Origin: Actinocatenispora sp036503555
Lineage (GTDB): Bacteria > Actinomycetota > Actinomycetes > Mycobacteriales > Micromonosporaceae
Direction of reading: 5' to 3'
Length of the DNA stretch: 64,000 bases
NCBI GenBank assembly: GCA_036503555.1
Contig: DASXWQ010000028.1
Span: forward strand, 62,001-126,000
Shown here: in pieces, positions 1 through 8,618 of the stretch
Position numbering within the stretch: the first letter of the stretch is position 1
How the letters are laid out: each line of letters opens with the position of its first letter
The notes under the pieces: generated by a model
What the model was told of the DNA's origin: nothing
What the model saw: only the letters and a program-made list of their open reading frames with translations
The model's database searches: none
Made by a program: the position numbers and the translations under genes

Positions 1-99
1 CTGGTCGGCAACGACTGGATGCCGATGGCCCTGCTGCTGGGCGGCGCCGCCGCCGTGACGGTCGGCGCGTTCCTGGTCGTCGTACCGCGCCGGCACTGA
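1..99 (+). CDS. C-terminal fragment of a membrane protein (5' end outside window)
   Basis: Frame 1 is open from the first base to a TGA at 97-99 and encodes the last 32 residues of a protein that starts outside the window. The tail holds one hydrophobic segment of about 20 residues followed by a short basic end (PRRH), as in the last helix of a multi-pass transporter with a cytoplasmic C-terminus. The family cannot be told from this fragment. Third positions are almost all G or C, so it is very likely real coding sequence. Confidence 0.6.
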   Translation: MVGNDWMPMALLLGGAAAVTVGAFLVVVPRRH

Positions 100-190
100 G
101 CCGCGGTGCCACGCCGGCGGCGACGGTCTTGCCGGACACAGCTTCGGTGTGCATCCTGACGGCACGTACGCCAGATGGAGAGGACACACC

Positions 191-658
191 GTGCTGCGTC
201 ACCGCTGGACACCGGTACTGGCCGTCGCGCTGGCCCTGTTCGTGATCAACGTGATCGGCCGGCTGGTGGTCCTGATCGCCGGGGTCAAGGCCGACGACGA
301 GATGGTCCAGGCCAGCCTGTACTCGATGGTCGCGATGGCGCTCGTCGCCGGGTACGCCGGGTACCGGTGGATGCGGCGGTACGAGACGGTCCGGGTGGTG
401 GGTGAGGTCGGCGCGGCGATCGTGCTCGGCTGCCTGCTCACCACGCTGGTCGGCCCGCTGATCGTCGGCCTCGACCCGTTCACCGGTGGGTTCGGCATCT
501 TCATCCGGCAGGTGGGGTTGTGCCTCGGGATCTGCGTGCTCGGCGCGTTCGTGGGCGCGTTGATCGTGCTGGCGATGGGCCAGGACCGCACGTCGCGGGC
601 GTGGAAGTACCAGGAGCAGCGGGCGCGCGCCAAGCCGAACCGCGCCGCCAAGCGCTGA
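191..658 (+). CDS. Small integral membrane protein, about four TM segments
   Basis: 155 residues. I chose the GTG at 191 because GGAGAGGA lies at 177-184, about six bases upstream. A longer in-frame ATG at 149 has no ribosome binding site and would add non-hydrophobic residues. Four hydrophobic stretches are visible (roughly residues 7-27, 42-58, 72-95 and 108-135), ending in a basic tail rich in Arg and Lys. No catalytic motif is seen and I do not recognise the family. It stands alone, with a GNAT gene converging from the other strand only 8 bases after its stop. Confidence 0.7.
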   Translation: MLRHRWTPVLAVALALFVINVIGRLVVLIAGVKADDEMVQASLYSMVAMALVAGYAGYRWMRRYETVRVVGEVGAAIVLGCLLTTLVGPLIVGLDPFTGGFGIFIRQVGLCLGICVLGAFVGALIVLAMGQDRTSRAWKYQEQRARAKPNRAAKR

Positions 659-665
659 GCCGGCC

Positions 666-1613
666 TCAGGGCGCAACGCGGTAGTGGTACGCGTGGTGGA
701 GGCGGAAGCCGAGCCGGTCGTAGAGCGTACGTGCGGCCGTGTTGTCGTCCTCGACCTGCAGGAACACCGTGTGCGCCCGGTCGGTGTGGCGGTCGGCGAG
801 CGCGGCCATGAGATGCCGGGCCAGCCCCCGCCGGCGGTACGCCGGGACCACCTCGACCGCCGCCACCAGCAGGTGCCCGTCGGCGGTCGCGCCGCGACCG
901 ATGGCGGCCAGCTCGCCGCCGTCCCCGCGTACCTCGGCGAAGGTGGTGTCGCCGCCGGTGAGGACGGTCCGGGCGGCGGCCGACACGCCCTTCCGGGCGC
1001 CGAACAGGGCCAGCCAGTCGGCGGACGGCTCCGCCGCGAACGTCACCGGCGGCAGGGCGCCGGCCGTCGCGGCGGCGCACACCCGGCTGATCGGGGCGGT
1101 CAGCAGCAGCGTGCTGGCCTCGGCGGGCCAGCCGCGGTCGGCGAGCAACGCGTCGAGGTCGTCCGCCTCGCCGTCGGCGAGCTGGGCGAGCGGCGGCAGG
1201 CCGCGGGCGGCGTACCAGGCGGTGACGGTGTCGACGGCGGCGGCCAGCGGCGTCCCCGGGTCGCCGACGGCGAGCACCGAGTTGGCCCGGCGGGTCCAGC
1301 CGTCGGAGGCGCGCAGCAGCCAGTCGCCCAGGGGCGCGGTCTCGACCGCCGGCCAGGTACGAGCGCCGATGCGTTGCAGCTCGCCGGTGCCGGCGCGGTG
1401 CCGGCGCGGCGGTACCGGCTTGGCGGCAGTGATGTCGGCGCGGGCGATGCGCGCGTCGGGGCCACCGCGGTCGGGCCGTACGACGAGGTGGGTGGCGTCG
1501 GCTGCGACCAGCTCGCCGAGCGTGTCCGCGTACCGTGGGCGGCCGTCGGCGGTGCCGACGACCCGGCGTACGACGACGCGGCGGCCGACATGCCCGGTGT
1601 CCAGCGGATCCAT
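666..1613 (-). CDS. GNAT-family N-acetyltransferase, Rv0428c-like two-part architecture
   Basis: 315 residues. The start at 1613 is supported by GGGAGG nine bases upstream. The first 55 or so residues form a small beta-rich region (RRVVVRRVVG, then HLVVRPDRG) like the SH3-like domain recalled at the front of mycobacterial Rv0428c. The C-terminal third is a GNAT fold with the acetyl-CoA loop YRRRGLARHLM and the end motif NTAARTLYDRLGF. The reaction is transfer of an acetyl group from acetyl-CoA; the acceptor is unknown. It is convergent with the preceding membrane protein and divergent from fdxA. Confidence 0.8.
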   Translation of the reverse strand: MDPLDTGHVGRRVVVRRVVGTADGRPRYADTLGELVAADATHLVVRPDRGGPDARIARADITAAKPVPPRRHRAGTGELQRIGARTWPAVETAPLGDWLLRASDGWTRRANSVLAVGDPGTPLAAAVDTVTAWYAARGLPPLAQLADGEADDLDALLADRGWPAEASTLLLTAPISRVCAAATAGALPPVTFAAEPSADWLALFGARKGVSAAARTVLTGGDTTFAEVRGDGGELAAIGRGATADGHLLVAAVEVVPAYRRRGLARHLMAALADRHTDRAHTVFLQVEDDNTAARTLYDRLGFRLHHAYHYRVAP

Positions 1614-1740
1614 GCCGATCAGCCTCCCACATCGTGGGGTGGGCCCCGTGAGTCGGCGTCCGTCCGGGCGGGATACTAGGCTTGCCGATGGCGGTCGAGG
1701 ACTGTGCACACGTTGGCTGCTGGAGCGGAGAGGACGACCC

Positions 1741-2067
1741 GTGACCTACATCATCGCCGAGCCGTGCGTTGACCTGATCGACAAGGCCTGCATCGAGGAG
1801 TGCCCTGTCGACTGCATCTACGAGGGCAACCGGATGCTCTACATCCACCCGGACGAGTGTGTGGACTGCGGGGCCTGTGAGCCCGTCTGCCCGGTTGAGG
1901 CCATCTTCTACGAGGATGACGTGCCCGAGCAGTGGCGCGACTACATCTCGGCGAACTACGACTTCTTCGACGACCTGGGTTCGCCCGGCGGCGCGTCGAA
2001 GACCGGCAAGATCGAGAAGGACGCGGGCGTGGTCGTCGGGCTGCCGCCGCGGGAGAACGCGCACTGA
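1741..2067 (+). CDS. fdxA: Ferredoxin, 7Fe type (3Fe-4S and 4Fe-4S)
   Basis: 108 residues from a GTG at 1741, with a purine-rich GGAGCGGAGAGGA just upstream. The first cluster ligands are Cys9, Cys17 and Cys21-Pro, and the second set is Cys40, Cys43, Cys46 and Cys50-Pro, the usual actinobacterial FdxA/FdxC spacing. It is a soluble low-potential electron carrier in the cytoplasm. The stop is 2 bases before the dapC start, so the two are surely co-transcribed; the same pairing is known in mycobacteria (fdxC-dapC). The redox partner cannot be told from context. Confidence 0.95.
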   Translation: MTYIIAEPCVDLIDKACIEECPVDCIYEGNRMLYIHPDECVDCGACEPVCPVEAIFYEDDVPEQWRDYISANYDFFDDLGSPGGASKTGKIEKDAGVVVGLPPRENAH

Positions 2068-2069
2068 CC

Positions 2070-3179
2070 GTGCCCGACCGATCCCCAGGTGGTCGCGTCT
2101 CGGCGCGACTGCCCGACTTCCCGTGGGACCTGCTCGCGCCGTACGGACGGACCGCGCGCGCCCATCCCGACGGCATCGTCGACCTGTCCATGGGTACGCC
2201 GGTCGACCCGGTGCCGGACGTGATCCGCGCCGCGCTGTCCGCGGCGTCGGACCTGCCCGGCTACCCGTTGACCGCCGGTACGCCGGAGCTGCGTGCCGCG
2301 ATCGTCGCGTACCTGGGGTCCCAGGGGGTGCCGGACGTCGACGCGTCGGCGGTGCTGCCGACGATCGGGTCGAAAGAGCTGGTCGCCGGGCTGCCGGCGC
2401 AGCTCGGGCTCGGGCCCGGCGATCTCGTGGTGACACCGGCGCTGGCGTACCCGACGTACCAGGTGGGTGCGCTGCTGGCCGGCGCGCGCTGTGTGGCGAC
2501 CGACGCGCTGACCTCGCTCGGGCCGGAGCGCGTGTCGCTCGTCTGGGTCAACTCGCCGAGCAACCCGACCGGCCGCGTACTGCCCGTCGAACATCTGCGC
2601 AAGGTCGTCGACTGGGCGCGGGAACGCGGCGCGGTCGTGGTCAGCGACGAGTGCTACCTGGAGCTGGGCTGGTCGGAGCGCCCGGTGTCGGTGCTGCACC
2701 CCGACGTCACCGGCGGCGACCACACCGGCGTACTGGCCGTGCACTCGCTGTCGAAGCGGTCGAACTTCGCGGGCTACCGGGGCGGGTTCGTCGCCGGTGA
2801 CCCGGCGCTCGTCGCCGAGCTGCTCGCGGTACGCAAGCAGGCCGGGCTGATCGTCCCCGGACCGGTGCAGGCGGCGATGGCCGCGGCGTTGTCCGACCCG
2901 GCGCACGTCGAACAGCAGCGCGCCCGGTACGGGCGGCGGCGCGAACTGCTGCGTACCGCCCTGCTGGGAGCGGGCTTCCGGGTCGAGCACTCGGCGGCCG
3001 GGCTCTACCTGTGGGCCACCCGCGACGAGGACTGCTGGCGGACCGTGGAGTCGTTGGCGTCGCTGGGGATCCTGGTATCCCCGGGCATCGTGTACGGCGC
3101 CGCCGGCGCGCGGCACGTCCGCGTCGCGCTGACCGCCACCGACGAGCGCGTAGCCGCGGCCGTCGCCCGCCTCACCTGA
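2070..3179 (+). CDS. dapC: Succinyldiaminopimelate transaminase
   Basis: 369 residues from a GTG at 2070. This is a class I/II pyridoxal-phosphate aminotransferase that makes N-succinyl-LL-2,6-diaminopimelate in the lysine/meso-DAP pathway. Visible motifs are NSPSNPTG in the middle, SDECYLELGW, and the PLP-lysine region SLSKRSNFAGYRGGF with Lys229. The fdxA-dapC linkage and the nearby dapD/dapE favour DapC over other aspartate-family aminotransferases. It is probably translated from the fdxA message because only 2 bases separate the genes. Confidence 0.92.
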   Translation: MPDRSPGGRVSARLPDFPWDLLAPYGRTARAHPDGIVDLSMGTPVDPVPDVIRAALSAASDLPGYPLTAGTPELRAAIVAYLGSQGVPDVDASAVLPTIGSKELVAGLPAQLGLGPGDLVVTPALAYPTYQVGALLAGARCVATDALTSLGPERVSLVWVNSPSNPTGRVLPVEHLRKVVDWARERGAVVVSDECYLELGWSERPVSVLHPDVTGGDHTGVLAVHSLSKRSNFAGYRGGFVAGDPALVAELLAVRKQAGLIVPGPVQAAMAAALSDPAHVEQQRARYGRRRELLRTALLGAGFRVEHSAAGLYLWATRDEDCWRTVESLASLGILVSPGIVYGAAGARHVRVALTATDERVAAAVARLT

Positions 3180-3261
3180 CGACAGCGGCCCACCGCGCGC
3201 TGGGGAAGTCGATGCGGGTCTGGTTGCGCCGCAACGGTTTCCCGCGTGCTGGCTTCGGGTC

Positions 3262-3290
3262 GTCCGGCCGCGCTGGCGGCGCGGCCGGAC
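3262..3290. terminator. Bidirectional hairpin between convergent dapC and dapD
   Basis: A perfect 12-bp inverted repeat (3262-3273 with 3279-3290) and a 5-base loop lie between the converging stops of dapC and dapD. No long T run follows on either strand, which is common for high-GC terminators. Confidence 0.55.
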
Positions 3291-3297
3291 GGGCCGG

Positions 3298-4290
3298 TCA
3301 GTTCGTGTGCAGGTCGGGGTTGAGGGCGATGGCGGAGCGGCCGGCGCGCGGCCGTGCCTCCAGCGCGCCGGTGGTGGAGTTGCGCCAGAGCAGCAGGCTC
3401 GACTGGCCGGACAGCTCACGGGCCTTGACGGTGGTGCCGTCGGGGAGGGTGAGCTTCGCGGCGGCCGTCACGTATGTCCCCGCCTCGACGACGCAGTCGT
3501 CGCCGAGCGAGATGCCGATGCCGGAGTTGGCGCCGAGCAGGCAGCGTTCGCCGATCGTGATGACCTCCGCGCCGCCGCCGGAGAGGGTACCCATGATGGA
3601 GGCGCCGCCGCCGACGTCGGAGCCGTCACCGACGACGACACCGGCGGAGATGCGGCCCTCGACCATGGAGGCGCCGAGGGTGCCGGCGTTGTAGTTGACG
3701 AAGCCCTCGTGCATGACGGTGGTGCCGGCGGCGAGGTGCGCGCCGAGGCGTACCCGGTCGGCGTCGGCGATGCGCACGCCGGTGGGTACCACGTAGTCGG
3801 TCATCCGGGGGAACTTGTCCACGCCGTACACGGTGAGGCGGTGGCCGGCGCCGCGGGCCGCGGCGCGTACGGTGTCGGCGCGTTCGGCGGGGACGGGGCC
3901 GAGGTCGGTCCAGGCGACGTTGGCGAGGACGCCGAACACGCCGGTGAGGTTCGCCTCGTGCGGGCGGATGTGCCGGTGGGACAGCAGATGCAGCCGGAGG
4001 TACGCGTCGACGGCGTCGGCGGGCGGCTGGTCGAGCGAGTCGACGACGATGCCGACGGCGACCGTACGCACGTCCCGGACGGGGTCGCGGCCGAGGCTCG
4101 CGGCGAGCACGTCGCCGAGCGCCTCGACGGCGGAGTCGGCGTCGAGCTGGGCGCTGCCCGCGCCGTCCGCGGCGAACGGCGGCTCGCCGAGGCCGAGCTT
4201 GCCGGTCGGGAACCAGGTGTCCAGGATCGCGCCGCCGACGTCGACCGTCGCGATGCCGACGCCCCAGGCGGAAGTCTGCTGCTTCGTCAC
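3298..4290 (-). CDS. dapD: Tetrahydrodipicolinate N-succinyltransferase, actinobacterial type
   Basis: 330 residues. It transfers succinyl from succinyl-CoA to tetrahydrodipicolinate in the lysine/DAP pathway. The centre and C-terminus form a left-handed beta-helix, with runs such as VDKFPRMTDYVVPTGVRIA, GTTVMHEGFVNYNAGTLG and GGGASIMGTLSGGG that match remembered mycobacterial DapD closely. I chose the GTG at 4290 because a TACGGT -10 box sits exactly seven bases upstream, a leaderless arrangement, and no Shine-Dalgarno sequence is present. It is divergent from dapE across 114 bp. Confidence 0.95.
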   Translation of the reverse strand: MTKQQTSAWGVGIATVDVGGAILDTWFPTGKLGLGEPPFAADGAGSAQLDADSAVEALGDVLAASLGRDPVRDVRTVAVGIVVDSLDQPPADAVDAYLRLHLLSHRHIRPHEANLTGVFGVLANVAWTDLGPVPAERADTVRAAARGAGHRLTVYGVDKFPRMTDYVVPTGVRIADADRVRLGAHLAAGTTVMHEGFVNYNAGTLGASMVEGRISAGVVVGDGSDVGGGASIMGTLSGGGAEVITIGERCLLGANSGIGISLGDDCVVEAGTYVTAAAKLTLPDGTTVKARELSGQSSLLLWRNSTTGALEARPRAGRSAIALNPDLHTN

Positions 4291-4297
4291 GCGCACC

Positions 4298-4303
4298 ACC
4301 GTA
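4298..4303 (-). promoter_or_regulatory. -10 element of leaderless dapD transcript
   Basis: TACGGT on the minus strand lies seven bases before the GTG at 4290. The spacing puts the transcript start at or next to the start codon and decides the start choice. Confidence 0.55.
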
Positions 4304-4391
4304 CCGGCGCTGGTCAGCGGGCCGGCAGGTGGCGGCGGACCGGTCCGGCAGGTGGCCGTCCCCGGGTGGCGCGGTCGCCCGCGCCGGGCCG

Positions 4392-4397
4392 TAGGGT
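4392..4397 (+). promoter_or_regulatory. -10 element of leaderless dapE transcript
   Basis: TAGGGT lies seven bases before the GTG at 4405. With the dapD element it forms a compact divergent promoter pair in a 114-bp gap. Confidence 0.55.
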
Positions 4398-4404
4398 CAC
4401 GACC

Positions 4405-5472
4405 GTGGACAGGCTCAGTACAGACACGCTGGCGGATCCGGTCGCGCTCACCCGGGCACTGGTCGACATCGAGTCGGTGTCGGGGGACGAGGCGCGCATC
4501 ACCGACGCGGTCGAGGACGCCCTGCGGTCCGCCGGGCACCTCACGGTCGAGCGGGACGGCAACGTCGTGGTCGCCCGTACGACGCTGGGCCGGCAGCGGC
4601 GCGTCGCGCTCGCCGGTCACCTCGACACGGTGCCGATCGCGGACAACCTGCCGGCACGCGTCGACGGCGACGTGATGTGGGGCTGCGGCACCAGCGACAT
4701 GAAGTCCGGCAGCGCCCTCGCCCTGCACCTCGCGGCGACGCTCACCGACCCGCGGTACGACATGACCTACCTGTTCTACGACTGCGAGGAGGTCGAGGCC
4801 GAACGCAACGGCCTCAACCGGATCTCCCGTACCCGCCCGGACTGGCTCGCCGCGGACTTCGCCGTCCTGCTGGAGCCGACGTACGGGGAGGTCGAGGCCG
4901 GCTGCCAGGGCACCATGCGGGCCCGCATCACGCTGACCGGGGTACGCGCGCACCCGGCGCGGAGTTGGCTCGGCGTCAACGCGATCCACGCCGCCACCGA
5001 CGCCCTGGACCGGCTCCGGCGGTACGAGGCGCGGCGGGTGACGATCGACGGCTGCGAGTACCGCGAGGGGCTGAACGCGGTGCGCATCGTGGGCGGCGTC
5101 GCCGGCAACGTCATCCCGGACGAGTGCGTGGTCGACGTGAACTTCCGGTTCGCGCCGGACCGTACGGAGGCGGCGGCGGAGGCGCACCTGCGCGAGGTGT
5201 TCGCCGGCCTGGACCTTGAGGTCACCGACTCGGCGCCGGCCGCGCGGCCCGGCCTGGCCGATCCGGCCGCCGCCGAGTTCGTCGCCGCCATCGGTACGCC
5301 GCCGCGGGCGAAGCTCGGCTGGACGGACGTGGCCCGGTTCGCGGCGGCCGGCGTACCGGCGCTCAACTACGGGCCCGGCGACCCGAACCTCGCGCACAAG
5401 CGCGACGAGCGTGTCGAGATCCCGCGGATCCGGTCCGGCGCCGACGCGCTGCGCCGCTGGCTCACCCGCTGA
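4405..5472 (+). CDS. dapE: Succinyl-diaminopimelate desuccinylase
   Basis: 355 residues, M20 metallopeptidase family. It hydrolyses N-succinyl-LL-DAP to LL-DAP and succinate. Metal-site motifs are visible in order: GHLDTVP, GCGTSDMKSG, the acidic pair in DCEEVEAERNG, and LAHKRDE near the C-terminus. The middle region (HPARSWLGVNAIHA) is the dimerisation/lid domain. The GTG start follows from the leaderless -10 box. Together with dapC and dapD this gives three of the four succinylase-branch steps in 3.4 kb. Confidence 0.94.
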   Translation: MDRLSTDTLADPVALTRALVDIESVSGDEARITDAVEDALRSAGHLTVERDGNVVVARTTLGRQRRVALAGHLDTVPIADNLPARVDGDVMWGCGTSDMKSGSALALHLAATLTDPRYDMTYLFYDCEEVEAERNGLNRISRTRPDWLAADFAVLLEPTYGEVEAGCQGTMRARITLTGVRAHPARSWLGVNAIHAATDALDRLRRYEARRVTIDGCEYREGLNAVRIVGGVAGNVIPDECVVDVNFRFAPDRTEAAAEAHLREVFAGLDLEVTDSAPAARPGLADPAAAEFVAAIGTPPRAKLGWTDVARFAAAGVPALNYGPGDPNLAHKRDERVEIPRIRSGADALRRWLTR

Positions 5473-5512
5473 CGCTTCGGAACCGGCCGCACCTGCCGCG
5501 CGTCGTACCGGC

Positions 5513-6070
5513 ATGCGGATCCGGGCGATCGCGGTCATCGCGGTACTGGTCGGCGCGCTCGGCGCGCTGGGCGTGGCGACACCGTGCGCGGCGTGCTCGT
5601 GCGCGGCCGAACCGCCGGCGGAGCTGGCGGCGGCCAGCTCCGCCGTGTTCACCGGCACGGTGACCGACGTGACCGACGTCGACGACGTACTGCTCACCAC
5701 GTTCGCCGTGACGAGCGTGTACCGCGGCGACGTGCACCGTACCGAGACGGTGGCCAGCGGTACCGAGGGCGCGTCCTGCGGGCTGGAGGCCGCCGTGGGC
5801 GAGCGGTACACGGTGTTCGTGCGGCGCGACGCGTTCTTCGAGGCGCCGTCGTACGGCGCGCGGTTCGCGGCGGGCCTGTGCGACGTACGCCCCGGCTCCG
5901 TCGCGCCCGGCCCCGGGCATCCGCCGCTGGCCGGCGCGCGGGTGGCCCGGCCGCCGGCCGCGTCGCCCGGGCGTACCGGGGTGTCCGTCGGGCTCGGGGC
6001 GGGGCTCGGCGCGGTGCTGCTCGCGCTGCCGGTGGCGCTCGCGTGGCGCGGCCGGCGCATGCGCTGGTGA
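5513..6070 (+). CDS. Secreted, membrane-tethered protein with TIMP/NTR-like CSC start
   Basis: 185 residues. An N-terminal signal peptide (residues 1-23, MRIRAIAVIAVLVGALGALG) is followed directly by an ACSCA motif, then a beta-rich domain of about 100 residues (VFTGTVTDVTD, VYRGDV, ERYTVFVRR). A Pro/Gly/Ala linker leads to one C-terminal TM helix with a basic tail (WRGRRMRW). Cysteines at the mature N-terminus plus two later ones resemble the disulfide layout of TIMP/netrin-like domains, a known bacterial surface fold. The function is unknown. It begins 40 bases after dapE. Confidence 0.75.
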   Translation: MRIRAIAVIAVLVGALGALGVATPCAACSCAAEPPAELAAASSAVFTGTVTDVTDVDDVLLTTFAVTSVYRGDVHRTETVASGTEGASCGLEAAVGERYTVFVRRDAFFEAPSYGARFAAGLCDVRPGSVAPGPGHPPLAGARVARPPAASPGRTGVSVGLGAGLGAVLLALPVALAWRGRRMRW

Positions 6071-6223
6071 TCTCGCCGCGGCTGCTGGAGACGTGGCTGG
6101 GCCGCGTGCGCGGTCGTCCGGCGGTGGTGACCCCGGGACGGCGGGTTCCGGACGGGACGGTTGCCGCGGGGTGACCGGAGTCGGCACGGACCGGGTGCCG
6201 CCGGGCGGTCCGGGCGTGCGCTC

Positions 6224-6229
6224 TACGGT
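6224..6229 (+). promoter_or_regulatory. -10 element of leaderless LOG-family gene
   Basis: TACGGT lies six bases before the ATG at 6236, with no Shine-Dalgarno sequence in between. Confidence 0.5.
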
Positions 6230-6235
6230 GGTGGC

Positions 6236-7102
6236 ATGAGCGCAGACCGCAGGCGGCCGACCGAACCCCCGACCGGCCAGCCCGACGAACCCTCGGACGC
6301 CGGCGCGGGACGCGACGGCGCGGCGAAGGGCCGCAGCTGGCAGCGCGGCCCGGTCACGTTGCGGCGCGGTGCGCTGCCCCGCAGCATGACCGACCAGCGG
6401 CTGCTCGACTCCCGCGGCCCGGTCGACTGGGTACACACCGACCCGTGGCGGGTGCTGCGGATCCAGTCGGAGTTCGTGGAGGGGTTCGGCGCGCTGGCCG
6501 AGCTGGGGCCGGCGGTGAGCGTGTTCGGCTCGGCGCGGACCAAGCCCGGCTCCGACGAGTACCAGATGGCCGAGGACCTGGCCGCCGCCCTCGCCAACGC
6601 CGGGTACGCGGTGATCACCGGCGGCGGTCCCGGTGTGATGGAGGCCGCGAACAAGGGCGCCAGCCAGGCCGGCGGTACGGCCGTCGGGCTCGGCATCGAG
6701 CTGCCGTTCGAGCAGGGCCTCAACGAGTGGGTCGACCTCGGCATCAACTTCCGGTACTTCTTCGTCCGCAAGACGATGTTCGTCAAGTACGCCCGGGCGT
6801 TCTGCGTGCTGCCGGGCGGGTTCGGCACGCTCGACGAGCTGTTCGAGGCGCTGACGCTGGTGCAGACCCGGCGGGTCACCCGGTTCCCGGTGGTGCTGCT
6901 CGGCACCTGGTACTGGCAGGGGCTGATCGACTGGCTGCGGGACACGATGCTGCCGGCCGGCAAGATCAACCCGGCGGACCTGGAGCTGGTGCACCTGACC
7001 GACGACATCGACGACGCGGTCGCCCGGGTCGTCGAGTCGGACGCGGCGCTCGCCGAGCGGCAGGTCGAGCTGGAGGCCGGCCAGCCGCCGGTGGAGGGCT
7101 GA
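6236..7102 (+). CDS. LOG-family (TIGR00730-like) Rossmann-fold protein
   Basis: 288 residues. The first 85 or so are a polar, Pro/Arg-rich extension; the rest is the LOG fold with SVFGSARTKPG, ITGGGPGVMEAANKGA and the signature LPGGFGTLDELFEAL. LOG proteins are cytokinin-riboside 5'-monophosphate phosphoribohydrolases or related nucleotide hydrolases; the true substrate here is unknown. The stop is 1 base before the next LOG gene, so the two form an operon of distant paralogues. Confidence 0.85.
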   Translation: MSADRRRPTEPPTGQPDEPSDAGAGRDGAAKGRSWQRGPVTLRRGALPRSMTDQRLLDSRGPVDWVHTDPWRVLRIQSEFVEGFGALAELGPAVSVFGSARTKPGSDEYQMAEDLAAALANAGYAVITGGGPGVMEAANKGASQAGGTAVGLGIELPFEQGLNEWVDLGINFRYFFVRKTMFVKYARAFCVLPGGFGTLDELFEALTLVQTRRVTRFPVVLLGTWYWQGLIDWLRDTMLPAGKINPADLELVHLTDDIDDAVARVVESDAALAERQVELEAGQPPVEG

Positions 7103-7103
7103 C

Positions 7104-7649
7104 GTGGCGGCGATCGGCGTGTTCTGCGGGTCGTCGACCGCGGTCGACCCGGCGTACCTGGACCTCGCGCGTACGGTCGGCGCCGAGGTGGCGCGGCGCG
7201 GCCACACGCTGGTGTCGGGCGGCGGCCGGGTCGGCATGATGGGCGCGGTGGTCGCCGCGGCCCGCGCGGCCGGCGGCCGCACCGTCGGGGTCATTCCCGA
7301 GGTCCTGTACGGCCGGGAGGTCGCCGACACCGACTCCGACGAGCTGATCGTCACCACCGACATGGCCGAGCGCAAGGAGCGGATGGTCGAACGCGCGGAC
7401 GCGTTCGTCGCGCTGCCGGGCGGCATCGGCACGATGGACGAGCTGTTCGAGGTGTGGACCACCGCGCACCTCGGCCTGCACGAGAAGCCGATCGTGCTGC
7501 TGTCTCCGGACCACTTCTACGCCGGCCTGCTGTCCTATGTGGACACCCTGGTCGAGCAGCGTTTCCTCGGCGCCGCAGGCCGGGACCGGCTGCACGTCGT
7601 ACACACGGCGGCGGCGGCGCTGGACGTCGTGGACGCCGCCCTCCGCTGA
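7104..7649 (+). CDS. LOG-family protein, short form (Rv1205-like)
   Basis: 181 residues from a GTG two bases after the previous stop codon begins its last base. It lacks the long N-terminal extension of its neighbour and has VFCGSSTAVDP, SGGGRVGMMGAV and LPGGIGTMDELFEVW, the full LOG signature with the Arg and Glu used for AMP-type substrates. The mycobacterial relative Rv1205 has reported cytokinin-forming activity; that activity is plausible but not shown here. It converges with folP across 14 bases. Confidence 0.88.
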   Translation: MAAIGVFCGSSTAVDPAYLDLARTVGAEVARRGHTLVSGGGRVGMMGAVVAAARAAGGRTVGVIPEVLYGREVADTDSDELIVTTDMAERKERMVERADAFVALPGGIGTMDELFEVWTTAHLGLHEKPIVLLSPDHFYAGLLSYVDTLVEQRFLGAAGRDRLHVVHTAAAALDVVDAALR

Positions 7650-7663
7650 CGCCGCGCGAGCGG

Positions 7664-8545
7664 TCAGGCGAGGCCGCGGCGGGCGGCGGCGGGTTGGCGG
7701 TCGCCGCGGATCGTGGCGACCATGTCGAGTGCCTGCCGGGTGGCGCGGACGTTGTGCGCGCGGAAGAAGCGGGCGCCGAGCCAGGCGCTGACCACCGTGG
7801 CGGCGAGGGTGCCGGGCAGGCGGGCGTCGACGGGCAGGTCCAGAGACTCGCCGACGAAGTCCTTGTTGGACAGCGCGACCAGCACCGGCCAGCCGGTGGC
7901 GGCCAACTCGTCCATCCGGTGCGTCAGGTCCAGCGAGTGCCGGGTGTTCTTGCCGAAGTCGTGCGCCGGGTCGATCAGGATCCCGTCCGGCCGTACGCCC
8001 AGCGTCACGGCCCGGTCCGCCAGCCCGGTCACCGTGCCCAGCACGTCCGCCACCACGTCCGGGTACGCCGGCCGGTGCGGGCGTACCCGGGGGGCGAGGC
8101 CGCCCGCGTGCGAGCACACCAGCCCGGCGCCGGTCGCCGCGGCGACCTCGGCCAGGCGCGGGTCGGCGCCGGCCCAGGCGTCGTTGAGCAGGTCGGCGCC
8201 GGCCGCGACGGCCTGCCGGCCGACCTCGGCGCGCCAGGTGTCGACCGAGATCACGACCGCGGGGTGGCGTTCGCGGATGGTGGCGACGAACGGCACGATC
8301 CGCCGGATCTCCTCCGCCTCGTCCACCTCGGCGCCCGGGCCGGCCTTCACGCCGCCGATGTCGAGGATGTCCGCGCCCTCCTGCACCGCCCGGTCCACCG
8401 CGGCCAGCGCCGCCTCCGTACCGAACGTGGCGCCCTGGTCGTAGAAGGAGTCCGGGGTCCGGTTGATGATGGCCATCACGGCCAACTCGCCGACCGCGAA
8501 CGTACGCCGGCCCAGCCGCACCGGTCGTCGCCGTACCTCGTCCAC
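7664..8545 (-). CDS. folP2: Dihydropteroate synthase family protein, FolP2-like
   Basis: 293 residues from a GTG at 8545 with GGGAGG four bases before it. The TIM-barrel pterin-binding motifs are present: VMAIINRTPDSFYD, DILDIGG, VISVDTWR, LLNDAW and the late DPAHDFGKNT segment. The context (LOG gene, DivIVA-domain protein, tag) is that of mycobacterial folP2 rather than the folate operon. Mycobacterial FolP2 was reported to lack dihydropteroate synthase activity, so folate synthesis should not be assumed. No gpgS follows, unlike mycobacteria. Confidence 0.8.
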   Translation of the reverse strand: MDEVRRRPVRLGRRTFAVGELAVMAIINRTPDSFYDQGATFGTEAALAAVDRAVQEGADILDIGGVKAGPGAEVDEAEEIRRIVPFVATIRERHPAVVISVDTWRAEVGRQAVAAGADLLNDAWAGADPRLAEVAAATGAGLVCSHAGGLAPRVRPHRPAYPDVVADVLGTVTGLADRAVTLGVRPDGILIDPAHDFGKNTRHSLDLTHRMDELAATGWPVLVALSNKDFVGESLDLPVDARLPGTLAATVVSAWLGARFFRAHNVRATRQALDMVATIRGDRQPAAARRGLA

Positions 8546-8618
8546 TGGGCCTCCCGCTCACTGTGCCACGACCGTACCCGGGTCGTGGCGGCGTGCTCGG
8601 CGTGCCACGATTGCCGGT

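Noticed and set aside
199..2436. Long minus-strand frame of 745 codons overlapping the GNAT and fdxA genes
   Set aside because: It is an antisense shadow caused by high GC at third positions; the translated sequence is Arg/Pro/Ala-rich with no domain, and real genes on the other frames cover it.
4291..6060. Upstream extension of the dapD frame to 920 codons
   Set aside because: The added part is antisense to dapE and the secreted protein, and a leaderless promoter marks the true start at 4290.
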